From the NCBI RefSeq assembly GCF_020176955.2, contig NZ_JAIUCZ020000001.1, positions 496,001 to 560,000 on the forward strand: a stretch of 64,000 nucleotides of DNA, in the 5' to 3' direction. The position numbers and the translations under genes were made by a program. This document shows, in pieces, positions 18,206 to 33,963 of the stretch. The notes below the pieces were generated by a model. That model was not told the origin of the DNA, did not search any database, and saw only the letters and a list, made by a program, of their open reading frames with translations. The stretch's first letter is position 1. Each line of letters begins with the position of its first letter. The stretch is from Nocardia sp. alder85J (GTDB lineage: Bacteria > Actinomycetota > Actinomycetes > Mycobacteriales > Mycobacteriaceae).

Positions 18206-20874
<2,669 letters not shown>

Positions 20875-20875
<1 letters not shown>

Positions 20876-21462
20876 TGGACAGTTCCGACCACTCGGATCC
20901 ACCGCTCGATCCCGCACGCATGGGGAGTGATCGACCAAGTGCCGCAACCGATCCCGGCCGCGGTCGGCGGATCGGCATCGATGTGGGCACCGTCCGCATC
21001 GGTGTCGCCGCCAGCGACCCGGACGGGATCCTGGCGACCCCGGTGGAAACTGTGGTGCGCGCCGGAGGCAAGGGCGGGCCGGGTCGGGCCGGTGGCGGAA
21101 AAGGCGCGAAGGCAGCCGATCTCGCGCGGATAGCTGAAATTGTGCTGGAATATGAGGCAGTCGAAGTCATCGTCGGTCTCCCTCGGACGCTCCGGGGTGA
21201 AAGTGGCACGTCGGCGCGGCTCGCTGTCGATTTCGCGAAGAGTTTGCGGACGCTCTTGCCCGCGCTCCCCATACGACTTTCCGACGAACGTTTGACTACC
21301 GTGTCAGCTGCACGTGCGTTGCGGGAGAGCGGAGTTCGCGCACGTGGCCAGCGGCGGATGATCGACCAGGCGGCCGCCGTTGCGATCCTGCAGACTTGGT
21401 TGGACGAACGGAGTGCGGTGTTGAGGTCGGCCGGTGACGGACGCGGCGAGGTGCTCGAATGA
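20875..21462 (+). CDS. ruvX: Holliday junction resolvase-like RuvX (YqgF)
   Basis: RNase H-fold nuclease family involved in recombination and 16S rRNA 5'-end processing. The 195-aa protein has [13 protein letters not shown] with catalytic Asp36, [11 protein letters not shown] and DERLTTVSA. Residues 63-80 are a Gly/Lys-rich insert ([14 protein letters not shown]) between strands, longer than in most members, and about 30 polar residues precede the fold. It is coupled to alaS by TGATG and to mltG by ATGA, the conserved actinobacterial order. Confidence 0.92.
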
Positions 21463-23576
21463 GCGACCGCTGGAGCCGGGCCGAAGAGCGCTATCGTCAG
21501 GAGACCGAAGCGCGCCGGTATCGGCGCGAGGATCAGGACTGGGGCGCTGACGAGCGGCCCGCACCCGCTCGCCGGGCGCGGCACGCGGCGGTATCGGACG
21601 ACGACGACTACCTGGATGACGACCACCCCAGCCGCGACTATCCGGCCTATGCCGATCCGGACTACAGCGGCTACGGCGACCCCGATCACGCGGCCCGCCG
21701 CGCGGATCCCGGTTACGCGGCTTCCGGCGTGGCGCCCGGCTACGCGACTCCCGGTGTGGCATCGGGTTACGCGACACCCGGTGGCGCGGATCCCGACCAT
21801 CCCGCGGCCCGTCCTGCCGATCCGGTCTACGCGACGCCCGGTCGTGCGGATCCGGCCCACCTCGCACCCGGCTCGGCGGATCCCGCCTATCCGGCGTCCG
21901 GGCCGCTGGATCCGGGCTTTCCGGCGTCCGGGCCGATGGAACCGGTCTATGCCGCGCCCCGGCACGCGAGCCCCGGCTATGCCACGCCGGGCGCCGCCGC
22001 CCCCGGTTACGCGGACCCGGACTACGCGGACGACGACTACCACGATGACGAGTACGACGATTACCCGGCCCCGGGCCGCGATGTCCCGGTGGCCCCTGCC
22101 CGGGTGGCGGCGGGCCCCGCGGCGCGCAGCCGCGAACAGCCCGCGGTCCCGCCCGCGGCCGGGCGAACCACCGGCGGCGGCGCGCGGGCACGCGGCGATC
22201 GCGACCGTGCGGACCGTCCCTACGACGCCTACGAGGACGACGACACCACGGTCATTCCGCGTTATACGGACGATGCGTACGACACGGACGAGAATCTGCC
22301 TGTGGTCACCACGCCGTCGCAACGCCGGACCCGGGGCGCGGACGCCCGGCGACCCAAACGCGCCCGGTCGGGCGGCTCGTCGGGTCGCGGCAGCCGTCGC
22401 TCCCGGGCCGCCTCGCGGCGCGCCGCCGAACGCCGTCGGCGGCGGCGCAACGTCATCCTGCTCGGCACCCTGATCGCGGTGTTGATCCTCGCCGCGGGTG
22501 GTTATGCCGGATTCAAGTTCGTCAGCGGCAAATTCGGCAATCCCGCCGACTATTCCGGCCCGGCCGGCCCACTGGTGGTCGTCCAGGTCCAGCCCGGCGA
22601 CACCGCCGAGCAGATCGCCAAGACCATGCTCACCAAGGGCGTGGTGGCCAGCACGGGCGCCTTCTACGAGGCGGCCGTGCGCAACAGCGAGATGAAGTCG
22701 GTGCAACCCGGCTTCTACGCGGTGCCCTCGCACAGCAAGGGCTCCGACGCGGCCGCGGCGCTGGTCGGCAAGGACGCCCGGGTCGGCAATGTGGTGGTGT
22801 CCAGCGGACGGCAGTTGCACGACTCGAACGACGTCAGCACCGGCGCGCGGATGGAGGGCATCTACCGCAAGATCGCCGACGCCAGTTGCATCGGCACCGG
22901 CACGGAGAAGAAGTGCGTCACCTACGAACAACTGGATGCCGCCGGCGCGGGTGATCCGAGTGTGCTGGGCGTCCCGGCGTGGGCGATGGACGCGGTCCGG
23001 CAGGCGCCGGATCGCAGCCGGCAGCTCGAGGGCCTGATCGCGGTCGGCACTTGGGATTTCGATCCGAGCGGCACACCCGAGCAGATGCTCGCGCAACTGG
23101 TGAGCGCCAGCGCGCACAGCTACGAATCGACCGGTGTGGCCGGCGGCAGTCCCGCCAACAGCCTGAACCCGTATCAGGTGCTGACCGCGGCTTCCCTGGT
23201 GGAACGCGAGGCGCTGCCCAACGACATGGCCAAGGTGGCGCGGGTGATCGTGAACCGGCTGGCGGCCAACCAGCCGTTGCAGTTCGACTCCACGGTCAAC
23301 TACACCCTGGACCGCACCGAGGTCGCCACCACCGATGCCGACCGGGCGCGCCGCACGCCGTGGAACACCTATGCCATGTCCGGGCTCCCGGCGACACCGA
23401 TCTCGTCGCCGTCGCTGGAGGCACTGCGGGCCGTCGAAAATCCGGCGCCGGGGCCGTGGTTATATTTCGTGACCGTCGACAAACAGGGCACCACCCTGTT
23501 CACCGACAGCTACAGCGAACACCTGCGCAATATCGATCGCGCCCGGCAGAGCGGAATTCTGGACAGTGGACGATAG
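21459..23576 (+). CDS. mltG: Endolytic murein transglycosylase
   Basis: Membrane-anchored lytic transglycosylase that cuts nascent peptidoglycan. The first 330 residues are a cytoplasmic, probably disordered segment with degenerate repeats around PGYATPG and DPAYPASG, then an Arg-rich stretch, one transmembrane helix (331-357) and the YceG catalytic domain with Glu582 in SLVEREA. At 705 aa it is much longer than the 340-aa E. coli MltG because of the N-terminal part, a feature shared to a lesser degree by actinobacterial relatives. It overlaps ruvX by 4 nt and aroE by 11 nt. Confidence 0.92.
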   Translation: MSDRWSRAEERYRQETEARRYRREDQDWGADERPAPARRARHAAVSDDDDYLDDDHPSRDYPAYADPDYSGYGDPDHAARRADPGYAASGVAPGYATPGVASGYATPGGADPDHPAARPADPVYATPGRADPAHLAPGSADPAYPASGPLDPGFPASGPMEPVYAAPRHASPGYATPGAAAPGYADPDYADDDYHDDEYDDYPAPGRDVPVAPARVAAGPAARSREQPAVPPAAGRTTGGGARARGDRDRADRPYDAYEDDDTTVIPRYTDDAYDTDENLPVVTTPSQRRTRGADARRPKRARSGGSSGRGSRRSRAASRRAAERRRRRRNVILLGTLIAVLILAAGGYAGFKFVSGKFGNPADYSGPAGPLVVVQVQPGDTAEQIAKTMLTKGVVASTGAFYEAAVRNSEMKSVQPGFYAVPSHSKGSDAAAALVGKDARVGNVVVSSGRQLHDSNDVSTGARMEGIYRKIADASCIGTGTEKKCVTYEQLDAAGAGDPSVLGVPAWAMDAVRQAPDRSRQLEGLIAVGTWDFDPSGTPEQMLAQLVSASAHSYESTGVAGGSPANSLNPYQVLTAASLVEREALPNDMAKVARVIVNRLAANQPLQFDSTVNYTLDRTEVATTDADRARRTPWNTYAMSGLPATPISSPSLEALRAVENPAPGPWLYFVTVDKQGTTLFTDSYSEHLRNIDRARQSGILDSGR

Positions 23577-24429
23577 CCGGCCAGTCGCAACGACGCGATC
23601 GGCAGCGGTGGACGGCGGCGAGTGGCACGGTCGCCGTGCGGCCGTGCTCGGTAGCCCCATCGCGCATTCGCGGTCGCCCCAACTGCATCTGGCCGCCTAT
23701 CGGGCGCTCGGCCTGGACTGGACCTATGAGCGCATCGAATGCACCGGCGAGCAGTTGCCGGGCCTGGTCGGCGCCCTGGGCCCGGAGTGGATCGGCCTGT
23801 CGGTGACCATGCCCGGCAAAGTCGCGGCCCTGGAATTCGCCGACGAGCACACCGAGCGGGCAGTGCTCGTCGGTTCGGTGAACACCCTGATCCGCACCGC
23901 CACGGGCTGGCGCGCCGATTGCACCGATATCGACGGGGTGCGCGGCGCGTTGCAGGAGGGCGGCGTCGAGAAGGTCGACAGCGCGGTGCTGCTCGGGGCG
24001 GGCGGCACCGCCCGCCCGGCCCTGCTGGCGCTCTCGGAGCTGGGCGCCCGGGCGGTCACCGTCGTCGCGCGCGACGCGCACCGGGCCGCGAGCACACTCG
24101 AGCTGGCCGAGCGACTGGGCCTCGCCACCACCTTGATCGGCTTCGACGCGGAGGCCGTCCGCGCGGTCGCCGCCGAGGCCGACGCCGCGGTGAGCACGGT
24201 GCCGTCCGCCGGCGTCGCCGCCGTGGTGGACGCGGTCGCCGCCGCCCCTGTCGTCCTCGACGCCATCTACGACCCGTGGCCGACCCCGCTGGCGGCAGCG
24301 GTCCAGCGTGCCGGGCACACCGTGGTCAGCGGTCTGGACATGCTGCTGAACCAGGCGTACCGGCAGGTCGAACACTTCACCGGCCGCCCGGCGCCGAAGG
24401 CGGCCATGGCCGCGGTCCTCGACCACTGA
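23566..24429 (+). CDS. aroE: Shikimate dehydrogenase
   Basis: NADPH-dependent reduction of 3-dehydroshikimate to shikimate in aromatic amino acid synthesis. In 287 aa: substrate-binding AHSRSPQLH, catalytic Lys85 (SVTMPGK) and Asp121 (DCTDIDG), then the nucleotide-binding LLGAGGTARPAL. The GTG start at 23566 lies inside the end of mltG, an 11-nt overlap giving tight coupling. The motif region starts near residue 27, so a slightly later start cannot be excluded. It is the last gene of the alaS-ruvX-mltG-aroE unit, followed by a strong terminator. Confidence 0.94.
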   Translation: MDDSRPVATTRSAAVDGGEWHGRRAAVLGSPIAHSRSPQLHLAAYRALGLDWTYERIECTGEQLPGLVGALGPEWIGLSVTMPGKVAALEFADEHTERAVLVGSVNTLIRTATGWRADCTDIDGVRGALQEGGVEKVDSAVLLGAGGTARPALLALSELGARAVTVVARDAHRAASTLELAERLGLATTLIGFDAEAVRAVAAEADAAVSTVPSAGVAAVVDAVAAAPVVLDAIYDPWPTPLAAAVQRAGHTVVSGLDMLLNQAYRQVEHFTGRPAPKAAMAAVLDH

Positions 24430-24549
24430 GCGGGGATTGCCCAGCGCCGCAACACGATCGCGAGGCCGTCACGTGACCCGTCGACCGCGTGTGCTGTCCG
24501 GTCGTTGGCCCCGATCGGCCGGTGCACTCCCTGGTTCGAACGTGGTGTC

Positions 24550-24589
24550 TGCGGCACCGCCGGAGGTCGTGGTGTCCGGCGGTGCCGCA
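24550..24589. terminator. 15-bp perfect-stem terminator
   Basis: Arms 24550-24564 and 24575-24589 pair perfectly over 15 bp around a 10-nt loop. It lies between aroE and the convergent small-protein gene, 8 nt past that gene's stop, and is the longest perfect stem I noted among intergenic hairpins here. Confidence 0.85.
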
Positions 24590-24597
24590 GGTCCGTC

Positions 24598-24816
24598 TTA
24601 TGCTGCGCTGCCGGAGATCAGGGCACGGGCCCAGCCGGCGACCGGGGCGGTGGCGTTACTGCCCGGCGTCACCAGTGGCACCTGTGGCGTGTCGTCGCAG
24701 AAGCCCTCGTGGCATTGGTCGGCGGCGCGGACGGTGCCGTGAATTCCATTGCCGCCGCACAGGATCAGCGTGCCGAGCAGGGCCGCGGCGGCGAGCCGGG
24801 CGATGGTTGCGGACAT
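24598..24816 (-). CDS. Small secreted protein, 72 aa
   Basis: I do not recognise this protein. It begins MSATIARLAAAALLGTLIL, a typical signal peptide, with likely cleavage near VRA-A, leaving a mature chain of about 40 residues with two close cysteines (QCHEGFC) that may form a disulfide. The ATG at 24816 follows an excellent GGAGGGAGGAG ribosome binding site, which settles the start and supports strong translation. It has its own promoter region, divergent from a membrane-protein gene, and a strong terminator. Confidence 0.7.
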   Translation of the reverse strand: MSATIARLAAAALLGTLILCGGNGIHGTVRAADQCHEGFCDDTPQVPLVTPGSNATAPVAGWARALISGSAA

Positions 24817-24942
24817 GTGTTGCTCCTCCCTCCCGCCGGAACCTCCCCGGCGTCGAGGGACAGTGTGTCCACCCTGCTGGACATCCGTCAAAAAGGCCGA
24901 ACGGTTCGTATTGTTTCCGGGTCCGATACCGGGTGCGTTCCT

Positions 24943-24954
24943 GTAACCGGTTAC
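24943..24954. promoter_or_regulatory. 12-bp palindrome, possible operator
   Basis: GTAACCGGTTAC is a perfect palindrome in the 182-nt divergent promoter region of the small secreted protein and the membrane protein, next to a T-rich run unusual for this DNA. No known regulator is assigned. Confidence 0.4.
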
Positions 24955-24998
24955 TGTTTTTGGGTTTCCTTCGACAGGTTCGGGTTAGGGTGGTCGAC

Positions 24999-25451
24999 AT
25001 GAGTGCGTGGGTGTTGCGTGCGACGGCGTTCGGTGTGCTGGTCGTGGCGTTGCGGACGCTGCTGGGTTTCGCCATGATCCACTGGCCGACGCAGGGGTCG
25101 TGGCTGCGCATCCTGTGCCTCGCGGTCATCCTCGTCTCGGTGGCCGCGTGGGGCCTGGCCGACGGCCGTAACGACCGGCAGGCGAACCCCGACCCCGAGC
25201 GCGGCGGCGCGGACCTCACCGTCCGCTGGCTGAAGGCCGGTGTCGCGGGCGGCCTGGGCAGCGGCCTGGTGGCCTGGGTGGTCGACCTGCTGCCCAAGAT
25301 GGACCTCGGCGGCAACAGCCTGGTCTTCGAATTGACCGCCGGCGCGTCCTTCATCGTGCTGCTGATCTTCGTGCCCGCCATGGCCGGCGTCGCCCTCGGC
25401 CGCTTCCTGGCAGACCGCGAAAACCGCAACGGCGCGGCCGCCGCCGCCTGA
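24999..25451 (+). CDS. Four-helix membrane protein (B-4DMT-like)
   Basis: A 150-aa integral membrane protein with four hydrophobic segments (about 7-25, 37-54, 75-95 and 110-135) separated by a polar loop containing ADGRNDRQANPDPE. It resembles the mycobacterial B-4DMT family, and Rv2536 occupies the same place convergent with aroB. Transport is only suggested by the family name. TAGGGT at 24986-24991, 7 nt before the ATG, suggests a leaderless mRNA. Confidence 0.72.
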   Translation: MSAWVLRATAFGVLVVALRTLLGFAMIHWPTQGSWLRILCLAVILVSVAAWGLADGRNDRQANPDPERGGADLTVRWLKAGVAGGLGSGLVAWVVDLLPKMDLGGNSLVFELTAGASFIVLLIFVPAMAGVALGRFLADRENRNGAAAAA

Positions 25452-25494
25452 TCGGCCATCCGCCCGGCGCGGTCGCGGCCCACCCGGAGCATCC

Positions 25495-25692
25495 GCGCCC
25501 GGCCGCAGCCATCGGCTGAACCCGCCTGTCCGGCCCAGCCGGAGCGTCCGTGCCGGCCCGGAGCCGCCGGCCCGGTTCGTTCGTCCTACGCAGCCTGAGC
25601 GCCTGCGCCTGGCCTGTCCGCCCAACTCACCTGGTCAGCCCAGTCGAGGACCTGCGCCCGGCCGGAGCTATCGGCTGGGCTCGTTGTCCGGC
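25495..25692. repeat. Diverged direct repeats in a gap
   Basis: A segment of about 39 bp starting GCGCCCGGCCG at 25495 recurs at 25654 with roughly 75-80% identity, in the non-coding gap between convergent genes. A weak CGGCCG/CGGCCG stem at 25694-25713 may help end aroB transcription. Confidence 0.4.
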
Positions 25693-25726
25693 GCGGCCGG
25701 AAATCTTCGGCCGGGCCCCGCGACCG

Positions 25727-29501
<3,775 letters not shown>

Positions 29502-30713
29502 CTACGCCTCCTGCGTGACCGGGCCCGCGACATGCGGGCGGGCGGCGATCCGCTTCAGGTAGCCGTCGACGTTGCCGACCGTCTCCGGCAGCGAATCCCC
29601 GCCGAACTTCTCCAGCACCGCCTGCGCGACGACCAGCGCCACCATCGCCTCGGCGACGACACCCGCGGCGGGTACCGCGCACACGTCCGACCGCTGATGG
29701 ATGGCGACGGCCTCGTCGCCGGTGGCCATGTCGACCGTTGCCAGTGCCCGCGGCACGGTGGAGATCGGCTTCATGGCGGCCCGTACCCGCAGCGTCTCAC
29801 CGTTGGTCATGCCGCCCTCCAGGCCACCGGCCCGGTTGGTGGAGCGCAGCACGCCGTCGGGGCCGGGCCGCATCTCGTCGTGCGCCTGACTACCGCGGCG
29901 GCGGGCGGTCTCGAAACCGTCGCCCACCTCGACACCCTTGATCGCCTGGATACCCATCAGCGCCGCCGCCAGCCGCGAGTCGAGCCGGTTCTCACCACTG
30001 GAGAACGAGCCCAGTCCGATCGGCAGGCCCTCGATGACGACCTCGACCACGCCGCCGAGGGTGTCACCGTCCTTCTTGGCCGCTTCGATCTCGGTGATCA
30101 TCGCCGCCTCGGCCGCCTTGTCGAAGGCGCGCACCGGCGACTCGTCGATCGCCGCGAGGTCGGCGGCGGTGGGGACCAGCCCGGCGGCGGCCGCGGCCGT
30201 GCCGATCGACACCACGTGCGAGATGACCTCGACACCCAGTGCCTGCCGCAGGAACTGCCGCGCGACGGTGCCGACGGCGACCCGTGCCGCGGTCTCCCGG
30301 GCGCTGGCGCGTTCCAGCACCGGGCGGGCGTCGTCGAAGCCGTACTTGAGCATGCCGGCGTAGTCGGCATGGCCGGGCCGCGGCCGGGTCAGCGGGGCGT
30401 TGCGGGCCAGTTCGGCCAGCTCCGCCGGGTCGATCGGGTCGGCGGCCATCACCTGGGTCCACTTCGGCCACTCGGAGTTGCCGATCTGGACGGCGATGGG
30501 ACTGCCCATCGTGCGACCGTGGCGAACACCGCCGAGGATGGTCACCTGGTCGGCCTCGAATTTCATCCGGGCGCCGCGCCCGTAACCGAGGCGGCGGCGC
30601 GCCAGTTGCGTGCCGATATCGGCGGAGGTCACCTCGACCCCGGCCACCATCCCCTCGAGGATGGCGACGAGGGCGGGACCATGGGATTCTCCAGCAGTAA
30701 TCCAGCGCAACAC
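29502..30713 (-). CDS. aroC: Chorismate synthase
   Basis: Final step of the shikimate pathway: FMN-dependent conversion of EPSP to chorismate. In 403 aa it has the signature [16 protein letters not shown], the [11 protein letters not shown] loop, [10 protein letters not shown] and the C-terminal [17 protein letters not shown]. The GTG start giving [12 protein letters not shown] follows GGAAAG. It stops at the base before the aroK start codon, so aroC-aroK-aroB form one operon on the minus strand. Confidence 0.95.
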   Translation of the reverse strand: MLRWITAGESHGPALVAILEGMVAGVEVTSADIGTQLARRRLGYGRGARMKFEADQVTILGGVRHGRTMGSPIAVQIGNSEWPKWTQVMAADPIDPAELAELARNAPLTRPRPGHADYAGMLKYGFDDARPVLERASARETAARVAVGTVARQFLRQALGVEVISHVVSIGTAAAAAGLVPTAADLAAIDESPVRAFDKAAEAAMITEIEAAKKDGDTLGGVVEVVIEGLPIGLGSFSSGENRLDSRLAAALMGIQAIKGVEVGDGFETARRRGSQAHDEMRPGPDGVLRSTNRAGGLEGGMTNGETLRVRAAMKPISTVPRALATVDMATGDEAVAIHQRSDVCAVPAAGVVAEAMVALVVAQAVLEKFGGDSLPETVGNVDGYLKRIAARPHVAGPVTQEA

Positions 30714-30847
30714 ATATCTATCTTTCCATGTCAACGCCGGTCGTCCGACACACGGCCCGGTGTGATGCGCGCGGTGGCCGCCGGCCGATGCCCGCGCAGC
30801 GCCATGACCACCGGAGATGGGAGCGCCGCAGCCGGCCGCCGGGCGCG

Positions 30848-31291
30848 TCACGCGACCCACCCCAGCGCGGCGAGGGTACAGGCGCACATGGCCGGTCCGT
30901 GCGGGACCACGCCACCGCCGGGTGATCTCAGAATGCTCCGTGCCCCGCCGAACAGTGCGGTGACCACCGGCGCCCCGAGCGCCGACCAGACCCACGCGGC
31001 CGCTCCTCCCTGCGCCGCCGCCGCGCCGAGCCCCACCGCGAGCTTCACGTCACCGGCCCCGCAGGCGGACGGAACCACAAGGTGCACAACCAGATACGGA
31101 CCCGCCAGCAGCAGCGCGCCGAGCAGTGCGGGCATGAACCGGCCGGTGACCGCCGCGTACCCGAGGACGGCGGCGGCGCCGGTGCCGGTCAGCAGATTCG
31201 GTAGCCGCCGGGTGCGCAGATCGGTGGTGGTGAGCAGTACGCACCACGCGATCAGCAGTGCGCGGGCGAGGACGGTTGCGATAGCGGACAT
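30848..31291 (-). CDS. Prepilin peptidase, A24 family (catalytic domain only)
   Basis: A 147-aa membrane aspartyl protease domain like M. tuberculosis Rv2551c. The two conserved aspartates lie in [12 protein letters not shown] and [10 protein letters not shown], and about five hydrophobic helices are visible. The N-methylase domain of full PilD is absent, as in other actinobacterial versions. It could process Flp/Tad-type prepilins, though no tad locus is in the window. It lies 134 nt upstream of aroC in the same direction and may share its transcript. Confidence 0.82.
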   Translation of the reverse strand: MSAIATVLARALLIAWCVLLTTTDLRTRRLPNLLTGTGAAAVLGYAAVTGRFMPALLGALLLAGPYLVVHLVVPSACGAGDVKLAVGLGAAAAQGGAAAWVWSALGAPVVTALFGGARSILRSPGGGVVPHGPAMCACTLAALGWVA

Positions 31292-31419
31292 GCCATCAGG
31301 GTGGTCGTTTCCGCCGCCGGAAAGGGGGTGCGATCACAGAATGTGGACAACTTCGCGGCTGTGCACAGCTCCCCGCTGCGGTCGATCGTTCGTGACCCGA
31401 CGGCGGTAGCGTGGAACTC

Positions 31420-32541
31420 ATGTCTGTCGACCAGGGCGCGGGGCGCCCCAACTACGCCGCTCGCCGGGCCGCACTGCGCGATCTGCTGGTGGAGGCCGGG
31501 GCGGATGCCCTACTGGTGACCGATCTGATCAACATCCGGTACCTCACCGGATTCACCGGCTCGAATGCGGCGTTGCTGATCCATTCCTGGGACGGCGCCG
31601 AGGAGCGGACGGTGATCTGCACCGACGGCCGCTACGCCACCCAGGTCGGTGAGCAGGTGCCGGACCTGCGCGCGGAGATCGCCCGGGCCGTCGCCCGCCG
31701 GCTCGTCGAGCTGGCCGGGGAGTGGCAGGTCGGGCGGATCGGTTTCGAGAGTCACGTCGTCACCGTCGACCAGCACCGCGGCTTCCTGGACCAGGCCAGC
31801 GGATTGCAGTTCGTCCCCACGCCGGGCCTGGTGGAGCAGTTGCGGATGGTCAAGGATCCGTACGAGGTGGCCCAGCTACGGGCCGCCTGCGGTGCCGCCG
31901 ACGCCGGTCTGGCCGCGCTGCTCGAGCGCGGCGGGCTGCGCCCCGGCCGGACCGAGCGGCAGGTGGCTCGCGAACTGGAATGGCTGATGTTCGAACACGG
32001 CGCCCAGGCGGTGTCGTTCGAGACGATCGTCGCCGCCGGGGCCAACTCCGCGGTACCGCACCACCGGCCCACCGACGCCGTGCTGGCCACCGGCGATTTC
32101 GTGAAGTTCGATTTCGGTGCCGTGGTCGGCGGCTACCACTCCGATATGACCCGTACCTTCGTGCTCGGCGCGGCCGAGGACTGGCAGCGGGAGGTCTACA
32201 CGCTGGTGTACGAGGCGCAGCGGGCCGGCCGGGAGGCGCTGCGGCCGGGCGTGCCGTGTGCCGAGGTGGACGCGGCGGCGCGTGCGGTGATCGACGGGGC
32301 CGGTCACGGTGAGTTGTTCGTGCACGGGCTCGGCCACGGCGTCGGCTTGCAGATCCACGAAGCGCCGGGGATCGCCAAGACGGGCGCGGGTACACTCCTC
32401 GGAGGCGTGGCGGTCACCGTCGAGCCAGGTGTGTACTTCCCCGGCCGCGGCGGCGTCCGGATCGAGGATACGCTCGTGGTTCGCGAGGGGGGACCCGAGC
32501 TGCTCACGCTCACCAGCAAAGAATTGACCGTCGTCGATTGA
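31420..32541 (+). CDS. pepQ: Xaa-Pro aminopeptidase/dipeptidase, M24 family
   Basis: Cytosolic metallopeptidase releasing residues next to proline. In 373 aa the creatinase-like N-terminal domain is followed by a pita-bread domain with metal ligands in FDFGAVVGGYHSDMTR, GLGHGVGLQIHE, TVEPGVY and RIEDT. I chose the ATG at 31420 over a GTG 9 nt earlier because TAGCGT (31407-31412) lies 7 nt before it, a leaderless arrangement. It is followed by efp and nusB, as in M. tuberculosis Rv2535c-Rv2533c. Confidence 0.93.
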   Translation: MSVDQGAGRPNYAARRAALRDLLVEAGADALLVTDLINIRYLTGFTGSNAALLIHSWDGAEERTVICTDGRYATQVGEQVPDLRAEIARAVARRLVELAGEWQVGRIGFESHVVTVDQHRGFLDQASGLQFVPTPGLVEQLRMVKDPYEVAQLRAACGAADAGLAALLERGGLRPGRTERQVARELEWLMFEHGAQAVSFETIVAAGANSAVPHHRPTDAVLATGDFVKFDFGAVVGGYHSDMTRTFVLGAAEDWQREVYTLVYEAQRAGREALRPGVPCAEVDAAARAVIDGAGHGELFVHGLGHGVGLQIHEAPGIAKTGAGTLLGGVAVTVEPGVYFPGRGGVRIEDTLVVREGGPELLTLTSKELTVVD

Positions 32542-32574
32542 CGCCGGTTGCTACGAACAGGAGACCCGAGGACA

Positions 32575-33138
32575 GTGGCGGACACCAGTGACTTCAAGAA
32601 CGGCATCGTGCTGCGCATCGACAATCAGCTCCAGCAGATTATCGAGTTCCAGCACGTCAAGCCGGGTAAGGGTCCTGCGTTCGTGCGGACGAAGCTGAAG
32701 AACGTCATCTCCGGCAAGGTGGTCGACAAGACCTTCAACGCCGGTGTGAAAGTGGAGATCGCCAACGTCGACCGCCGCGACATGACCTACCTGTACCACG
32801 ACGGGTCGGACTACATCTTCATGGACGGCGACACGTTCGACCAGATCAACATCGGCGAGCGGGTCATCGGCAAGGCCGCCGGCTTCCTGCTGGAGAACAT
32901 GCAGGTCCAGGTCGCGACCAACGAGGGTGAGGTGCTCTACGTGGAGCTCCCGGTCACCGTCGAGCTCGAGGTCTCGCACACCGAGCCGGGCCTGCAGGGC
33001 GACCGTTCCAGCGCCGGCACCAAGCCCGCCACCCTGCAGACGGGTGCGGAGGTCCAGGTGCCGCTGTTCATCAACACCGGTGACAAGCTGAAGATCGACT
33101 CGCGTGACGGCAGCTACCTCGGCCGCGTCAACGCCTGA
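32575..33138 (+). CDS. efp: Translation elongation factor P
   Basis: Rescues ribosomes stalled on polyproline. The 187-aa protein has the three beta-barrel layout with [12 protein letters not shown] at its tip (Lys32 corresponds to the modified Lys34 of E. coli) and the C-terminal [12 protein letters not shown] and [16 protein letters not shown]. The GTG start is supported by GGAGACCCGAGGA just upstream. The many proline-rich proteins in this window are likely clients. It is followed by nusB after 4 nt. Confidence 0.95.
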   Translation: MADTSDFKNGIVLRIDNQLQQIIEFQHVKPGKGPAFVRTKLKNVISGKVVDKTFNAGVKVEIANVDRRDMTYLYHDGSDYIFMDGDTFDQINIGERVIGKAAGFLLENMQVQVATNEGEVLYVELPVTVELEVSHTEPGLQGDRSSAGTKPATLQTGAEVQVPLFINTGDKLKIDSRDGSYLGRVNA

Positions 33139-33142
33139 TCCG

Positions 33143-33658
33143 GTGGCAGATCAGCCCGGGGGCGACAAGAAGGCCCCGCACAAGAAACTCGGCGCTCGGC
33201 ACAAGGCCCGTCGCCGTGCGGTGGACTTGTTGTTCGAGGCCGAGGCACGGGACATCGATCCCGCCGATCTGCTCGACGACCGGGTACAACTGGCGGCGAA
33301 GGACGACACCGTCGCGCCGGTGAATCCCTATACCCGCACCCTGGTCGAGGGCGTCGCCGACGACCTCGACCGGGTGGACGGCGCCATCGAGTCGTACCTC
33401 CAGGACTGGATGCTCCAGCGGCTGCCCGCCGTCGATCGCGCCATCCTGCGGGTGGCGGTGTGGGAGTTGTTCCACGCCGCCGACGTGCCGCCGGTGGTCG
33501 CCGTCGACGAAGCGGTGGAGCTGGCGAAGGAGTTGTCCACCGACGATTCCCCCGGCTTCGTCAACGGCGTTCTCGGCCGGGTCGTGGAAGTGGCGCCGCA
33601 GGTGCGCGCCGCCGCGGCCGCCACTCGCGCGGTTCCGCGCCCGGACGGTGAGGTGTAG
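33143..33658 (+). CDS. nusB: Transcription antitermination factor NusB
   Basis: RNA-binding factor for rRNA antitermination. The 171-aa all-helical protein has [20 protein letters not shown] at the RNA-binding N-terminus and [16 protein letters not shown] and FVNGVLG in the C-terminal helices. The GTG start, 4 nt after the efp stop, is inferred from the mycobacterial N-terminus; a start inside efp is possible. It is co-transcribed with efp and probably with the YciI-like gene. Confidence 0.9.
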   Translation: MADQPGGDKKAPHKKLGARHKARRRAVDLLFEAEARDIDPADLLDDRVQLAAKDDTVAPVNPYTRTLVEGVADDLDRVDGAIESYLQDWMLQRLPAVDRAILRVAVWELFHAADVPPVVAVDEAVELAKELSTDDSPGFVNGVLGRVVEVAPQVRAAAAATRAVPRPDGEV

Positions 33659-33916
33659 ATGTACAAATACCTGGTGCTGGCCCTGCGGACGCCGGACTGG
33701 ACCGACGCGGTCGCCGAACCGCATCGGGATTGGCTGGCCGAGGTGCGCTCGACCGGAAATCTGGACTGCACCGGCCGTTTCACCGACGGCACCGGCGGCG
33801 CCTACGTGATCCTCGCCGAAAACCTCGATGCCGCACGCGAATTGGTCGCCACCGATCCGATCCACACCTCGGGTGCCTCCGAACTCGTGGTGTTCGAGTG
33901 GGAGATCACCGGCTGA
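33659..33916 (+). CDS. YciI-like (YCII) protein
   Basis: An 85-aa alpha-beta barrel protein of the YCII family, with the motif residues H-x-x-W (EPHRDWL) and a later VATDPIH segment. Some members are dehydrochlorinases; most have no known function. The ATG follows the nusB stop directly, so translation is coupled. It ends the conserved pepQ-efp-nusB block and marks the border of the accessory segment. Confidence 0.75.
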   Translation: MYKYLVLALRTPDWTDAVAEPHRDWLAEVRSTGNLDCTGRFTDGTGGAYVILAENLDAARELVATDPIHTSGASELVVFEWEITG

Positions 33917-33931
33917 CGGTCCGGCGGCCCT

Positions 33932-33955
33932 GCCCCGGTCATCGCCGGCCGGGGC
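33932..33955. terminator. Hairpin terminator
   Basis: GCCCCGG (33932-33938) pairs with CCGGGGC (33949-33955) around a 10-nt loop, between the convergent YciI-like and quinone oxidoreductase genes. Confidence 0.6.
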
Positions 33956-33963
33956 GAATCATC

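Noticed and set aside
24528..24545. A T-loop-like GGTTCGAAC suggesting a tRNA.
   Set aside because: No acceptor, D or anticodon stems can be formed around it; the following hairpin is a terminator.
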